From Cornus controversa (taxonomy: Eukaryota; Streptophyta; Magnoliopsida; Cornales; Cornaceae): a stretch of 64,000 nt of DNA. The stretch's first letter is position 1. Each line of letters starts with the position of its first letter. The DNA lies in NCBI GenBank assembly GCA_026545225.1, contig CM048850.1, positions 5,274,001 to 5,338,000 of the forward strand, given 5' to 3'. The translations under genes were made by a program, and so were the position numbers. Below are positions 24,267 through 35,381 of this stretch, one piece after another. The notes under the pieces were generated by a model. That model saw nothing but the letters and a program-made list of their open reading frames with translations. It had not been told where the DNA came from and did no database searches.

Positions 24267-24284
24267 TCCCCGGCAACGGCGCCA
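24267..24284 (-). other. Primer binding site of C (tRNA-Asp)
   Basis: On the minus strand TGGCGCCGTTGCCGGGGA, an exact match to the tRNA-Asp primer site, five bases inside the 5' LTR. The 24071-24266 leader is A-rich and noncoding. Confidence 0.93.
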
Positions 24285-24289
24285 AAAAT

Positions 24290-25801
24290 TGATTCGTGTG
24301 TGAGTGTGACTCAAAAACTATATCAATTAAAAATTTCCACACTTCGCAATAGAACGAATTCCTTGCAGAATAGGGCTATCGAAAGGGGTATCGCACCTCA
24401 GGGATTATGGTCTGATGAGTTGGAATACGGAATTAATTCTAATTAAATTTAAGAGAAAAGAATTCTGATTTTTAAACTAATTAAAAAGATAAAATTAAAT
24501 AAATCAAAGTAAACAAGATAGTGAAGATAATAGGAGAGAAATCTAGGGTGTTTGACTTCACCACTAACTCCACAATCAATGGTCAATTGAATCAACTATA
24601 GAGAATTACATCATGCATAAGTGGTGTCGGTGGCTACAAGCTCACCTTCATCCGTCAAGAAGATAACATATGATTAAGGCTAAGCCATGGACTATCTTCG
24701 ATTGGCATGGGCCATCTGCCAACTACTCTAATCTAGGGTGCAGTATGGTTCATCTTCTCTAGGCATAATCCATCAAAGCTCATAACAATATATTCAGTGA
24801 TTACCATTGTGTAATAATCTCTCTCATGATCACAGAAAACAAGAGAGATTGAGTTCAATAACAACAACTAAATATCTAAGACAAGATAGGAAATCATTGA
24901 AACTGAATTTACAAGCTTTTATTGCTCAATGCTATAATAAGAATCCTTTGAATTACACAATCTATGCATGTATATAAAGGTCCCCAATAATTAAAACAAT
25001 CAAACCATTGATGCTTTGTTAGGGCTACATCAAAACCCTAGTGGATGAACTAGCCGCTCATGGTAGAAGAAGAAGCTTCAACTATTGAGGAAGAAGACAT
25101 CATCTTTCTGAATTACGCGTATGACTTCGTTCTCCAATGGCTCTGCAATATGTTTCTGTTCTCTTCTCAGCCCTCTCAGACTCTCCAAGCTCTGTTCTCT
25201 CTGTCTAATCTCTCTTCATTCAGCATCCAAATCTTCACTTTATTCCCCAAGAGAATACACCAAAGTCCTAATCCAATTAGTAATAAATTAGGTTTTCCCG
25301 TAGCACTAATCAGGTGGGTTTTTCCTGCTGACTTCAGCCCAACTTTTGACCTACTAGAAGTCCGATTTACGGAATTTTCGTGAAATACAAAAGTGTGCAA
25401 AATCAAATTTCGTTTAACCCCATTTGGGAATTATGTCGATTTGAGGCTCAGAAATAAGACTTCTGGTCTGTTTTCCAAAACGGGATTAAGACTGTATTAT
25501 GCACAGATTTGGGCTTCAGGCCCGAAACCTTCTTAAGCAATTGTAATTCTCTTGGACCTCTTCCTTGGGATGATTTGAGTTGAAATAAATGGTGGAATGA
25601 ATTTCCTTAATGTAGGCTTTATCTCACCATCTTGGATGTTTTCTTTAAAAGTCCAAAAACTTGGTTTTAACTGAAATAATCATTAAGGCCCTGAAAATAC
25701 AGAAAACACTAAAACAAAGTAAAATCACAAAATAATCTATCACTAAGAGAATAAAATACATAAGTTAAGAGACTAGAATGCGTAACATTCAACACCTATC
25801 A
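24290..25801 (-). repeat. 5' LTR of C
   Basis: 1512 bases, TGATAGGTGTTGAATG...CACACGAATCA on the minus strand. Pairs with 17999-19511. Transcription of C would start in this copy and run toward lower coordinates. The antisense frame at 25060-25383 is the copy of the one at 18770-19093. Confidence 0.95.
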
Positions 25802-25806
25802 AGCAT
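25802..25806. other. Target-site duplication of C, right copy (AGCAT)
   Basis: Matches 17994-17998 exactly and completes the five-base duplication around element C. Confidence 0.95.
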
Positions 25807-25840
25807 CAGCGCCAATGTCTCGCGCTCTTCTTGGAGGCAT
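25802..25840 (-). pseudogene. N-terminal end of gag of G
   Basis: An ATG at 25840-25838 opens a short basic N-terminus (MPPRRAR...). Its frame continues, after skipping C and one copy of its target duplication, into the gag at 17993. This is the true start of the gag of G; the open frame that appears to begin at 18023 uses bases of the LTR of C. 25841-26088 is the untranslated leader of G, with no other feature. Confidence 0.85.
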
Positions 25841-26088
25841 TTCTTTCTATATGCACAACAAGAAAAAATTTTAAGTCCAACAAATTTACACTTCTTACAC
25901 ATATCCATTATGCTTACATATGCCATGTCTATTTAATCCACAAAAGCATGTTAAGAAAATGTAAGCATGCATCAAGTTCCACATAAGCAATTTACAATCT
26001 CAAGTCAACATCTTTATGTTCCGATCCTTAACCTTAAGTGATTACTAAATCAAGTCTCACCCTTCGTCCCTAGGTATTCCAACCTAGA

Positions 26089-26100
26089 GCTCTGATACCA
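26089..26100 (-). other. Primer binding site of G (initiator Met-tRNA type)
   Basis: On the minus strand TGGTATCAGAGC, the standard chromovirus/copia primer site complementary to initiator Met-tRNA, three bases from the LTR end at 26104. A second, worn candidate (TGGTATCAAACC) is at about 26222-26233. Confidence 0.85.
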
Positions 26101-26606
26101 CTCTGTCACGCCCCGAAACCCGGACCGCCGGGACTCCCCCGGACCGATCCCGAATCCCGAGTGTGAACCCGTTCACTTAACCCCATGAACAATCTCAATT
26201 ACACTCAATGCATTAGTATCAAGGTTTGATACCATGCTATAACACCCCGATTTCCAACTCTCGGAGAACCGGAGGTCAAACTGTCTATTTAGCCCAATAG
26301 ACCCTCATTCCCCGTGGAAGCTTAACCTAATTGTTGCATATGAATGCACACAAATCCATCTTAACCCACCCCCATGGTCCCTACATCAAATCACACACCT
26401 TAGTGAACATTTACTTGCCCACACTTTTAAGAATCACTCACTTTTGAGTCTCAAAACTTTATGTGTTTGGAATATGGAACTGAAGCTTACACCATTGGAT
26501 AGAGAATCCAAAAATACTCAATTTCAAAAAAAACCACGCTCAATTTCGATCTAGAACGAAGAAATTACGTCGAAATGAAGTTTTGGAAAAAAGCTGTGAA
26601 TAGTAA

Positions 26607-26833
26607 TCTCGATTGATCGAGATTAAATCTCGATTAATCGAAATTCAAGCGAGATTTTCACCCTCTCGGGACCCCAGACCTGCAATATCTCGATTGATCG
26701 AGATGGGAGTCTCGATTGATCGAAATTCCTCTTTCCTGGACTCTAAAAATCAACATAAATCATCACCCTTTTGATCAATCGAAATGGGGGTTTGATTGAT
26801 CGAAATAGGCATCTCAATTGATCGAAATGCACT
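26607..26833 (-). repeat. Palindromic repeat cluster in the LTR of G
   Basis: Several copies of CTCGATTGATCGAG and its variants (TTGATCGAAAT, CTCGATTAATCGAAA) lie at 26607-26650, 26693-26728, 26772-26808 and 26814-26833. The same core occurs in A and F, which belong to a different retrotransposon lineage. Confidence 0.75.
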
Positions 26834-27547
26834 ACTCGGGACCTCCAACAACCCTATACATGGTTCATTTGAAGCCCAATCAACATCCTATCATCCTACA
26901 ACCCCTCAAACAAGATTAATAACATGAATGAAAGGTTCCAACATCAATTTCACTCTCAAGATCACATCCATAATTGAATCCATACACCAAAATGAATCAT
27001 TTTCTTTCACAAACACCATTCATTCATAAGGGAAACATCATCAAAATGAATTAAGTGCCGCCATGGGCATTACATATATTAAACCGTTGTCTCTCCACAC
27101 CCAACAAGTTTAAAATCCCATACATGCATCCAAATTACATTCGTCCAAAGCACAACCATAACAAAAAGGAAGTCACATGCCACAAACCGGCATGGATAGC
27201 CACAAAAATGCTCAAAACTCAAAAGATAGCAAAACCACCACTAGTGTTCCACTTGGACACTCACGTCCCATCCGTCATCGGCGCTTTATCTGTAAAATAT
27301 TTAGAATAAAGGGGTGAGCACCACTGCGGCTCAGTAAAGGTTCCCTAACCCTTCTAAGTGCAGACCCGACACGACCTACATGGAATGCATATGATTACAC
27401 TATATGCCACATCCACAATCTCACAAACACATCAACAAATGCAAGTAAAGAGGATTGCATATTTCAAGAATCAAGTACAACATGTTCAAATATAAAAGCA
27501 TTAAGGAAAGTAAATGCTCTCTCTCTCAGTCCTCATCCGATACCCTA

Positions 27548-27858
27548 CATGATTGGCCCGCTCCGAGGATCATGTAACTACTCCGATAACATCTAATGAC
27601 CGGGACAACTCCGAAGGGCCATTCTACCATAGCAATATATAGGATTGCCATAGAGTGAGGGGGCAACTCCAAGGCTCACAAATCATGGACATTCTTCGAT
27701 AACCATCCAATGACCGGGACAACTACGAGGGGTCATTAGTATTGGACTTACTCCGATCCTAGGTATTAAGCCTTAGTATGGTGGGTCCACTCCGAGGGCC
27801 ATACATAGTGGATAATTTTACCACATCTCACCACACGGTTGGACCACTCCGAAGCCCT
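27548..27858. repeat. Degenerate repeat with recurring CTCCGA in the LTR of G
   Basis: The element (C/A)ACTCCGA(G/A) recurs about every 25-60 bases, e.g. near 27549, 27571, 27608, 27748, 27789 and 27845. A longer unit, ATGACCGGGACAACT, occurs at about 27596 and 27710. No coding potential; function unknown. Confidence 0.6.
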
Positions 27859-29045
27859 GTGTACCTCATTTGCGTCATTTTCCCGCAATTTCCCACATAT
27901 GCAATATGAATGCATAAACACATGGCATTTTTATTTTCATGCTCAACTCATGCTCATTGATACTAAAAAGAAGTAACAAGTATATTTTCCATCACCACAC
28001 ACCACATATAGCACATATATATATAACACATGCATAAATCATCTTATATGCATACAACTTCAAAATTCGCATATTTTACTCATGCTACATTCAATGCATA
28101 ATTTTAGCACATAAAACTAAACATGCATTCAACAACCACATTCTCACATATAATCACATATATGACACTTGGTACACATTTTTCCACATATACACCAAAT
28201 TGAACACATAAAGCCTATGTATCAATTTCTTACACTCACATGCTTCAAACCCACATGCTACCACCAACACAATTGTGAAAAGATAGGACTCTAGAGAAGA
28301 AGAAAATATAACTTTCCACACCTCTCACCATCCTAAAGCATGTGAAACACAACCTACACCTCTCTTTTTCACCCGAAACCCTAGAATCAACAATTAGAAG
28401 AGAAGAAGAACCCCTACCTCGAAAATGAAGGCCTTCCAAGCACTTCACCAATTTTCCAGCGGAGTCTACCTTGCCGAATCACCACTTTGTTCGGTTCAAA
28501 TGGACGCCCTAGCCGTCCCCTACGTATCTCCCTCCTTCGGCGAGTCTTGAATCCAAGCCGAACGGGTCTGAAATGTAGAGAGAAGGGAGAGCTATGAAGA
28601 TGGAGAACTTTAGAGAGAGAAAGAGGCGTGAGATATGGCTGAATATCTCAGCCACTGATATTTAAAATATCTAGGGCTTGCAAAAAGACCAAAATGCCCC
28701 CGGCCACTTAACGTACCTTCCCGGACTCCTTTTTCGATTTCGAAAACTCCTACGGTCTCGAAATCACTTCCTCTAATCTCTAAACATTTCACCTCAGCCA
28801 TTCTCAAAAATAAATATTTCTGAGAATTTTTTAGATTCCCGGGCCCACTTAAGTCACATCCCGGGCCCCGATTTGACCAAAAAGTCAAACTTCTCCAATT
28901 CTCCCGAAAACATTCCAAAACCTTAAAAACACTTCCCAAACATGTTCCCCACACTCAAAACATGTTAAACATCACTCAAAATGCATTTATGACAATTATA
29001 ATGCAAAAAATGCAAAACTGGCCAAAATTGGTCACGGTCTCTACA

Positions 29046-30421
29046 AGCAATTTTCTACAATTATGGTAAATGCTATATGTGTTAAACCATCCAAATCACT
29101 TCGGGGCGAGCAATTGTTTGGAGTATCCGATAACTCCATGCCATGGTATGCAGATATCGTGAATTATTTGGCCATGGGAAAAGTGCCACGGAGCTGGACC
29201 AAACGAGAGCGTGACAGATTATTCTCTAAAGTTCATATTACTTTTGGGAGGATCCAAAATTATTTAAATATTGTCCAGATCAGATTATTCGACGGTGTGT
29301 CCCGGACCATGAGTTTCAAGATGTTCTCAGGTTCTACCATTCATTAGCAAGAAAGACAACAACAAAGGTACTTTAATGTGGATTCTTCTGGCCTTCTCTA
29401 TTTCATGATGCCTATATTTTCTGTAAAACTTGTGATCGATGTCAAAGATTGTGTTTGATGTCAAGACAAGATATGATGCCAATGAGCCCTATTCTGGTGG
29501 TTGAAATTTTTAATGTTTGGGGAATTGATTTCATGGGACCCTTTTCACCCTCTTTTGGCTACAAGTACATTCTGGTTGGTTTGGATTATGTCTCCAAATG
29601 GGTGGAGGTCATTGCAACTCGAACCAATGACCACAAGGTGGTAATCAAATTTATGTACAAGAATATTCTTAGTCGATTTAGAATTCCTTGAGCCTTGATC
29701 AGTAATGGTGGTTCTTACTTTTGTAATAAATTCTTGAGAGGTTTGCTTGCTAAGTATTCAGTGACATATAAGGTCATAACGCCTTACCATCCTCAGACGA
29801 GTGGGCAAGTGGAGCTGTCCAATTGAGAAATTAAGCACATTCTTAAGAAGACAGTGAGACCGGATAGAAGAGATTGGTCATTACAGTTAAGTGAGGCACT
29901 ATGGGCTTATCGGACTACTTACAAGACTCCTATTGGTATGTCACTATATCGGTTGGTGTACGGAAAAACATGTCATCTTCCAGTAGAGATCGAGCACAAG
30001 GCACTTTGGGCAATCCAAAAATTCAATTTCGATGCAAAAAGAGCTGGAGAAGAAAGAAAGTTGTAATTGAATAAATTGGAAGAATTTAGACGTGATGCTT
30101 ATGAAAGTTCACGAATTTACAAAGAGTGGACGAAGGTGTTCCATGATAGACATATCTCACAGAAGTCCTTCTCTCCAGGTGATAAAGTGTGGCTCTTCAA
30201 TTCAAAACTTCGATTGTTTCCCGGGAAGTTATGTTCAAGGTGGGATGGACCATTCCAAGCGATTTTGGTTTTCTTCTCACGGTGCTGTGGAAATTCAGAG
30301 CTTTTGAGATAATACTTTGATAAAAGTTAATGGGCAAAGGTTGAAGCATTGTGTAGAAGGATTTGTGCCAACAAGAGACGTGGAGTCTGTCGACTTGACG
30401 GATCCCGTTTGTCCGACTTAA
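29046..30421 (+). pseudogene. End of pol of H: RNase H-integrase linker and integrase, broken
   Basis: The frame is open from the junction at 29046 and reads SMPWYADIVNYLAMGKVPRSW, parallel to F residues 1443-1463. Integrase follows: CDRCQ zinc-binding cysteines near 29430-29445, GIDFMGPF with the first catalytic Asp near 29525, then ISNGG where the second catalytic Asp is replaced by Asn (near 29700), and [12 protein letters not shown] with the catalytic Glu near 29812. Frameshifts or stops occur near 29350, 29375, 29690, 29824 and 30064. The C-terminal part (FHDRHISQKSFSPGDKVWLFNSKLRLFPGKL) is the usual Athila integrase tail. The end TDPVCPT-stop at 30421 matches LTDPVYFDS of F. Confidence 0.88.
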
Positions 30422-31316
30422 TCCCTTCGGAGAGTTGATCATCACCTATGGATGTTAAATTATAGGATTTTTATGTATTTCTATCATTTGATATTTTTAG
30501 TTTTCTTTGATTTTAATTTTTAGTTTAAGTTTTCTTAATTTTTTTTTCAATTCTAGTTGTGTTTTGATGTGTTTTCTTTGAGTTTTTGATGTATAAGTTG
30601 CTTTCGGACGATGCCAAGAGGTGTACCGAGGTCTTTGGACTCAAGATGGGTGAAAAAATGAGATCTCGATCGACCTTGGGTGATAGAGACTCCAAAAATA
30701 CACGTCCTAGTCGACCTTGGGCGACGGAGGCTCAAACAGGCATCAGCTGGGGGGATCGATCACCCATTTAAGGGGGGATGGATCGCCCCCATAATTTTTC
30801 AACATGGGAGGATCAGTAGAGGGGCAATCGATCACCCCATATAAGGGGAATCAATCGCCCAAGCCCAAAAGTGGGCTGCCCAAATTTTTGCTCTATATAT
30901 GGCCTCCCTCTCCAACTATGATGCTACTACTTGCTCCTTTGACAACTTTGTGGTCCAATTTGACTCCTACTTAAATTGGGAATATATTTTCTTCAATTGG
31001 TGATGCTTATAAAATTATTAATCATTGATCATCATCAACATCAACATCAACATCAAAATCGGATTGATCATCACTAGTTCTCAAGAAAACTCTTACTTTC
31101 TAAAGTTCTTAATCAAAGTAAGTAGAGTTTTTATTTTGCAAAATTGTGCCAATATTTTTGAGGGATTTTGAAGACCAAGTTTGGGGGATATAATTGGTGG
31201 ATTGAATTGTTAAATTTGGGGTGGGAAAATTGCCGAAAGAAGAGGTTGAAGGAAAAAATTTTATTGTGCACACCAAGTGTTTGATTTAATTCCTCAACCA
31301 AGCTTTTTCTATTTCT
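30422..31316 (+). other. Untranslated spacer of H with GATCGATC palindromes
   Basis: Directly after the stop, the sequence TCACCTATGGATGTTAAATTATAGG matches the region just after the truncated ORFs of C and D, which marks where pol was removed in those elements. Between about 30748 and 30862 lie several imperfect copies of GGGGGATCGATCGCCCCC. No gene. Confidence 0.72.
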
Positions 31317-32540
31317 ATGGCACTAAAGAGAGTAAGTGACCAAGGTGCTTCAAGCTTGTGCAATCCTCGCCGAGGACAACATGATCCAACACCCGTTTTC
31401 TCAAGATCTCACCGAGATGGAATTCAAGAGAGATAACATCCAAGAGCCTTGAATTTTGAAACAATGTTTGACATCGCCAAACTGTATGCTATGTTTCCCG
31501 AGACACGATGGGGGATTTCTAACATCCATCATCGTTGGTTGGCATCAATTTTTGTTCCATTATCTACTACTTTATACCCGAGGCTCATCAAAGTCTTTTA
31601 TCAGAACTTAATGCCAAAACCTGATGAGCGGGGCGTGCTTATTTCTTCGGTGGATGGAACATGAGTTCAGATTGATATGTCTTCGATTGCTATTGCCATG
31701 GGCTGTCCTCATGAATGCCCGACTGATTTGACCAATATTTACACTCCTTTACCCGATGATTTGTCGGTGGGTAATTTGGTTGCACATTTGTGTGCTAACC
31801 AATTTTCTAGGCCAAAGTGTAATGCAGCTTCAAAGTCTTCTATGCCGAGTCATCTATGGTTCCTTGATGCTATTTTGTACAAGAATGTGTGTCTTATTGG
31901 ATATAAAACTGAGAGGCATCAAGAGTTCCTTCGAGCTTTATATGCCATACACTTTGGGCATTGGCTATCATTCCCACAGATTGTTTGGGGCCAAATTGAA
32001 ATATTCTATTCAAAGGTTGTGGCCATGGCACCGGACAGTGCAAGTGATTGGGAGTTTCCATTCCCTACTATTATTCATCAGTTACTCATTGCATAGGGCT
32101 ATGCAGTCAATGAGGACGAGCTTGCTTTTCCACGAGATATTCACTATAGTACACATGACTGGAATCTGAGCCGATCTCATATGCATCAAAGAGTCATAGC
32201 TGCGCCAGTGGAAGTATCTCGATTGGCTCAGGGAGGAGAAGCTGTGGACATACCACCATCGGTGGAGGATCCATAGGAGATGGAAGCAGAAGAGGAAAAT
32301 ATACATGCACAAGTTGGTGGACATGATTATCATTATTTAGAAGGGTAGATTGCTGGGTTGACTGCCCAGTTTGGCACCTTACAGACTGAGGTTTCCACAC
32401 AGTTTGGAGCTATGCGGACAGAGATAGCGGATCACTTTTGTGAGACTCGCCTAGATTAGCTAGAGATGAGGAGGTTGATGTGTTCATTAATGTGCCAGGC
32501 GAACATGGATCCAGATGCTCAGTCACCACCACATCCTTGA
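31317..32540 (+). pseudogene. Post-pol env-like ORF of H, broken
   Basis: An ATG at 31317 starts a frame that, apart from single stops near 31434, 31662, 32094, 32274, 32346 and 32457, stays in register to a final TGA at 32540. It is a diverged relative of the F 417-aa protein: compare HLWFLDAILYKNVCLIGYKTER with the RYWFLDTVLLKNACQ segment of F, FLRALYAIHFGHWLSFPQIVWGQ with LLRCLYAFHTGAWFSVPSLIW, and DWEFPFPTIIHQL with WRFPFPFLIAAFL. The C-terminal part (TAQFGTLQTEVSTQFGAMR) has the same coiled-coil look. Several stops without frameshift suggest point-mutation decay. Confidence 0.8.
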
Positions 32541-33824
32541 TTGGAGGTAACTCTCTTTTGTATTTTATTTTATTTTTCATTATTTTTATTTTTATTTTTT
32601 TATTTGTTTTTATTTGTTCTTTCTGTATTCAATAAAATATATATATATATATATATTTTAGGTTTTTTTTCTATTTCATATTTATTTTCACCCATATTAT
32701 TTCACTTGGTCTTTGGGGCATAGTGGTTTGTTTTGACAGGTTGTAATATCCAAGTTTGGGGGTGTGCTTGCATCACCTTCATAGAACTGGTTTACTATAT
32801 TTTCTTGCCATTACTCCATGATTATGGTAATGTCGTTCTTACTCTTCTCTATGCTTTGATTGGGTGTACATTGAGGACAATGTACAGTTTAAGTTTGGGG
32901 GTGATGTGGTGCCTATTTTTGTACTTTATTGCAATATGGGGAAATTTTTTATGATAAATTTTTCTTGTTTTAGGATTTTTGTTTAATTTAGTTTCTTAGT
33001 TTGTTTATTTTATTTTATTTTCTTTTGTTTTTAGATAGGATGTTTTAACATTTTTCAAGGGATTAGTACCTTATGTAGGTGCGTAACTTGCAATTTTTGA
33101 GTATGTTTTAGATTTTTGGAAACTATGGTTTAAATTATGTGGTTTTAATCACTATTTGTATTAACATGCCTTGGGGTAATTGGTTTTAGTTTCCTCACAT
33201 GCACAGGCACACTAGCATAATATTATGAGGCATAAACTTTGACTCTGAATTATTATGTTACATATGCTTGATATTAATCAGAATCTCTTGAGAATGAGTA
33301 CCGATGATGTGTTTTACTTGACTTCAATAATGAGAAAAAAAAAAGAAAAAGAAATATATGTTAAATAGCAAATCAATTTGATCATTTTCATGAGTAACCG
33401 GGCCTCTATGCCTTACGAAGCACGTAGTGTTCGCGTCAAAAGTGAAAGGGTGAGAAAAGTTGAGCATTGCTTGTCTTGATTTGTTGCCTGATTGATTCGA
33501 GTAATTAGGTTCTTCGGGGTGTCTTAACGCTTAGTGCCCTAAAGTCATCTGGTTTGGGAGTCACTGACTGAAAGCTTGCTACATGAATCTTTCAGAAAGC
33601 TTAATAGATCAAGACATTGCACAACCAATAAAGCAATGAAAAAAAAAAGAATGAAAAAGAAAAAAAGAAAAAAGTCATGTATTCATGTTTGGAAGTATGA
33701 TTTCAATAAGGGGAGCTAGTGAGTTAAAGGGGTATGTGCCTTAATATATTCAGAGTTGGGTTATGCTACATGAGATGACTGCTAGTTCACTTTTCACGAT
33801 GGAACTAGAGTTAGTTATTTTGAG
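32541..33824 (+). other. 3' untranslated region of H, with two stem-loop/purine modules
   Basis: AAGTTTGGGGGTG occurs at 32752-32764 (after GACAGGTTGTAATATCC) and at 32891-32903. The second is preceded by the nine-base stem TGTACATTG-AGGA-CAATGTACA (32865-32886). The rest matches C (reversed) and D closely. Small frames here are not conserved as protein. Confidence 0.72.
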
Positions 33825-33829
33825 ATATG
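33825..33829. other. Target-site duplication of the solo LTR, left copy (ATATG)
   Basis: ATATG, repeated exactly at 35251-35255 on the other side of the solo LTR. Removing the LTR and one copy restores the run of sequence seen uninterrupted in D near 60613. Confidence 0.93.
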
Positions 33830-35250
33830 TGATCGGCATTGAATGTTACGCATTCTAGCCTCTTAACTTGTGTATTTTATTCTCTTAGTGGTAGATTATT
33901 TTGTTATTTTACTTCGTTTTAGTATTTTCTATATTTTCAGGGCCTTAATAATTATTTCAGTTAAAACCATGATTTTGGGCTTTTAAAGATGATATCCAAG
34001 AGAGTTAGATGAAGCCTACATCAAAGGGATCCATTGAACTCCATAATTTAACACAAATCAGTCCAAGAAAGAGGTCCAAGAGAATTACAGCTGCTTAAGA
34101 AGGTTTAGGGCCTGAAATCCAATTTTGCGCGTAATACAGTTTTAATTCCGTTTTGAAAAATAGACTGAAACTCTTATTTTTGAGCGTCAAATTGACTCAA
34201 TTCTCGCGTAAATTGAAGGAAATTCGATTCTAGACACTTTTGTATTTCACGTACATTTCATGAATAGGACTTCTCTTGGTTCAAACTTTGGGCTGAAAGT
34301 CAGTAGAAAAACCCACCTGATTAGGGGCTGTGGGAAACCCTAATTGCCTCCTAATTAGGTGAGGACTCTTCATATTCTCTTGGCTACTAATAGTGACGAA
34401 TTGGGGCTGTATTGAGAGAGGATTGGCAGCAGCTTTGAAGAGCTTTTGGAGTGGAGAACAAGGCGTATAATGAGCAACTAGTTCAGCCACCAGGGTTTTG
34501 ATGTAACCCTAAATAAACATCACTGGTTTGATTGTTCTAATTATTGGGGATTTTTGTATTCATTCATAGATTGTGTAATTAAGAGGATTCTTCTAATAGA
34601 ATTGAGCAACAAAAGTCTTATAAATTCAATTTCAATGATTTTTTATCTGATCTTAGATACTTGATTATTGTTATTGAACTCGTCCCTCTTGTTTTCTGTG
34701 ATCATGAGAGTGATTATTACACAATGGTTTTCATTGAATATATCATTAAAAGTTTTGATGGATTATGCCTAGAGAAGATGAACCATACTGCACCCTTGAT
34801 TAGAGTAGTTAGGCAGATGGCCCATGCCAATTGAAGATAGTCCATGACTTAACCTTAATCATATGTTATCTTCTTGACGGATGGAGGTGAGCTTGTAGCC
34901 ACCGACACCATTTATGCATGATATGATGCCCCATAGTTAATTCAATTGACCATTGATTGTGAAGTTAGTGATGAAATCAATTACCCTAGACTTATCTTAT
35001 ATTCTCTACAGTCCTTAGTTTCTCTTGCTTTTGTTCAATTGCTTCATTAGTTAATTTAGTTATAAAAATCAGCAACTTATCTCTTTTAAATTTAATTAGA
35101 ATTAGTCCTAACAATTCAACTCAATCAGACCACAGTCCCTGAGGTTTGACACCCCTTTCGATAGCCCTATTATGCAAGGAATTCGTTCTATTACGAAGTG
35201 TGGTAATTTTTAATTGATATACTTTTTGAGTCACACTCACAGACAAATCA
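33830..35250 (+). repeat. Solo LTR of the C/D family
   Basis: 1421 bases, TGATCGGCATTGAATG...CAGACAAATCA, flanked by the perfect duplication ATATG and with no internal region. This is the signature of recombination between the two LTRs of a former insertion. It sits in the 3' untranslated region of H. Confidence 0.93.
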
Positions 35251-35255
35251 ATATG
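35251..35255. other. Target-site duplication of the solo LTR, right copy (ATATG)
   Basis: Matches 33825-33829. The following sequence (TTGATGTAAATTATGGGTGG) continues the 3' untranslated region of H until about 35360, where similarity to D ends. Confidence 0.93.
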
Positions 35256-35381
35256 TTGATGTAAATTATGGGTGGGGACCATCACTTTGAATTATGGAAT
35301 CTAACAGTTTGAAATTATTCTTGAATGCAAGTTTGTAACTGTGAGATATATAATTGTAATTGGCAAATTTCAATGTCAAAA

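Larger units (their letters stand above)
17999..25801 (-). mobile_element. Element C: non-autonomous gag-protease LTR retrotransposon
   Basis: 7803 bases with near-identical 1.5-kb LTRs, perfect target duplication (AGCAT), tRNA-Asp primer site, one long intact ORF (gag plus protease) and a 3' purine tract. Reverse transcriptase, RNase H, integrase and the env-like ORF are missing. The sequence after the ORF matches the post-pol untranslated region of H, so pol was removed as a block. LTR differences are sparse single bases, so the insertion is young relative to A, G and H. Confidence 0.93.
26104..29045 (-). repeat. 5' LTR of G (chromovirus-like)
   Basis: On the minus strand it begins TGTAGAGACCGTGACC (29045) and ends GGTTTCGGGGCGTGACA (26104), about 2.9 kb; an alternative 3' end lies near 26240. 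It contains a palindrome array (26607-26833) and a degenerate CTCCGA repeat (27548-27858). Small frames at 27055-27309, 28245-28451 and 28610-28954 show no domain. The right edge joins the pol of H. The pairing 3' LTR is lost, so the target duplication cannot be tested. Confidence 0.8.
29046..35360 (+). mobile_element. Element H: 3' part of an Athila/Tat-like element
   Basis: Contains the end of pol (integrase), an untranslated spacer with GATCGATC-type palindromes, a broken env-like ORF and a 3' untranslated region matching those of C and D. It starts abruptly at the LTR edge of G and is cut near 35360, where copia-like sequence begins. A solo LTR of the C/D family lies inside it (33830-35250). 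Its own LTRs are not visible. H shows the region that C and D have lost. Confidence 0.82.

Noticed and set aside
24267-24284. Possible tRNA-Asp gene piece
   Set aside because: Only the 18 bases complementary to the tRNA 3' end are present, next to an LTR; this is a primer site, as at 2898, 14104, 43322, 57683 and 62405.
27055-27309. 84-aa frame inside the LTR of G
   Set aside because: No domain, sits in LTR sequence, and nothing suggests a start context or conservation.
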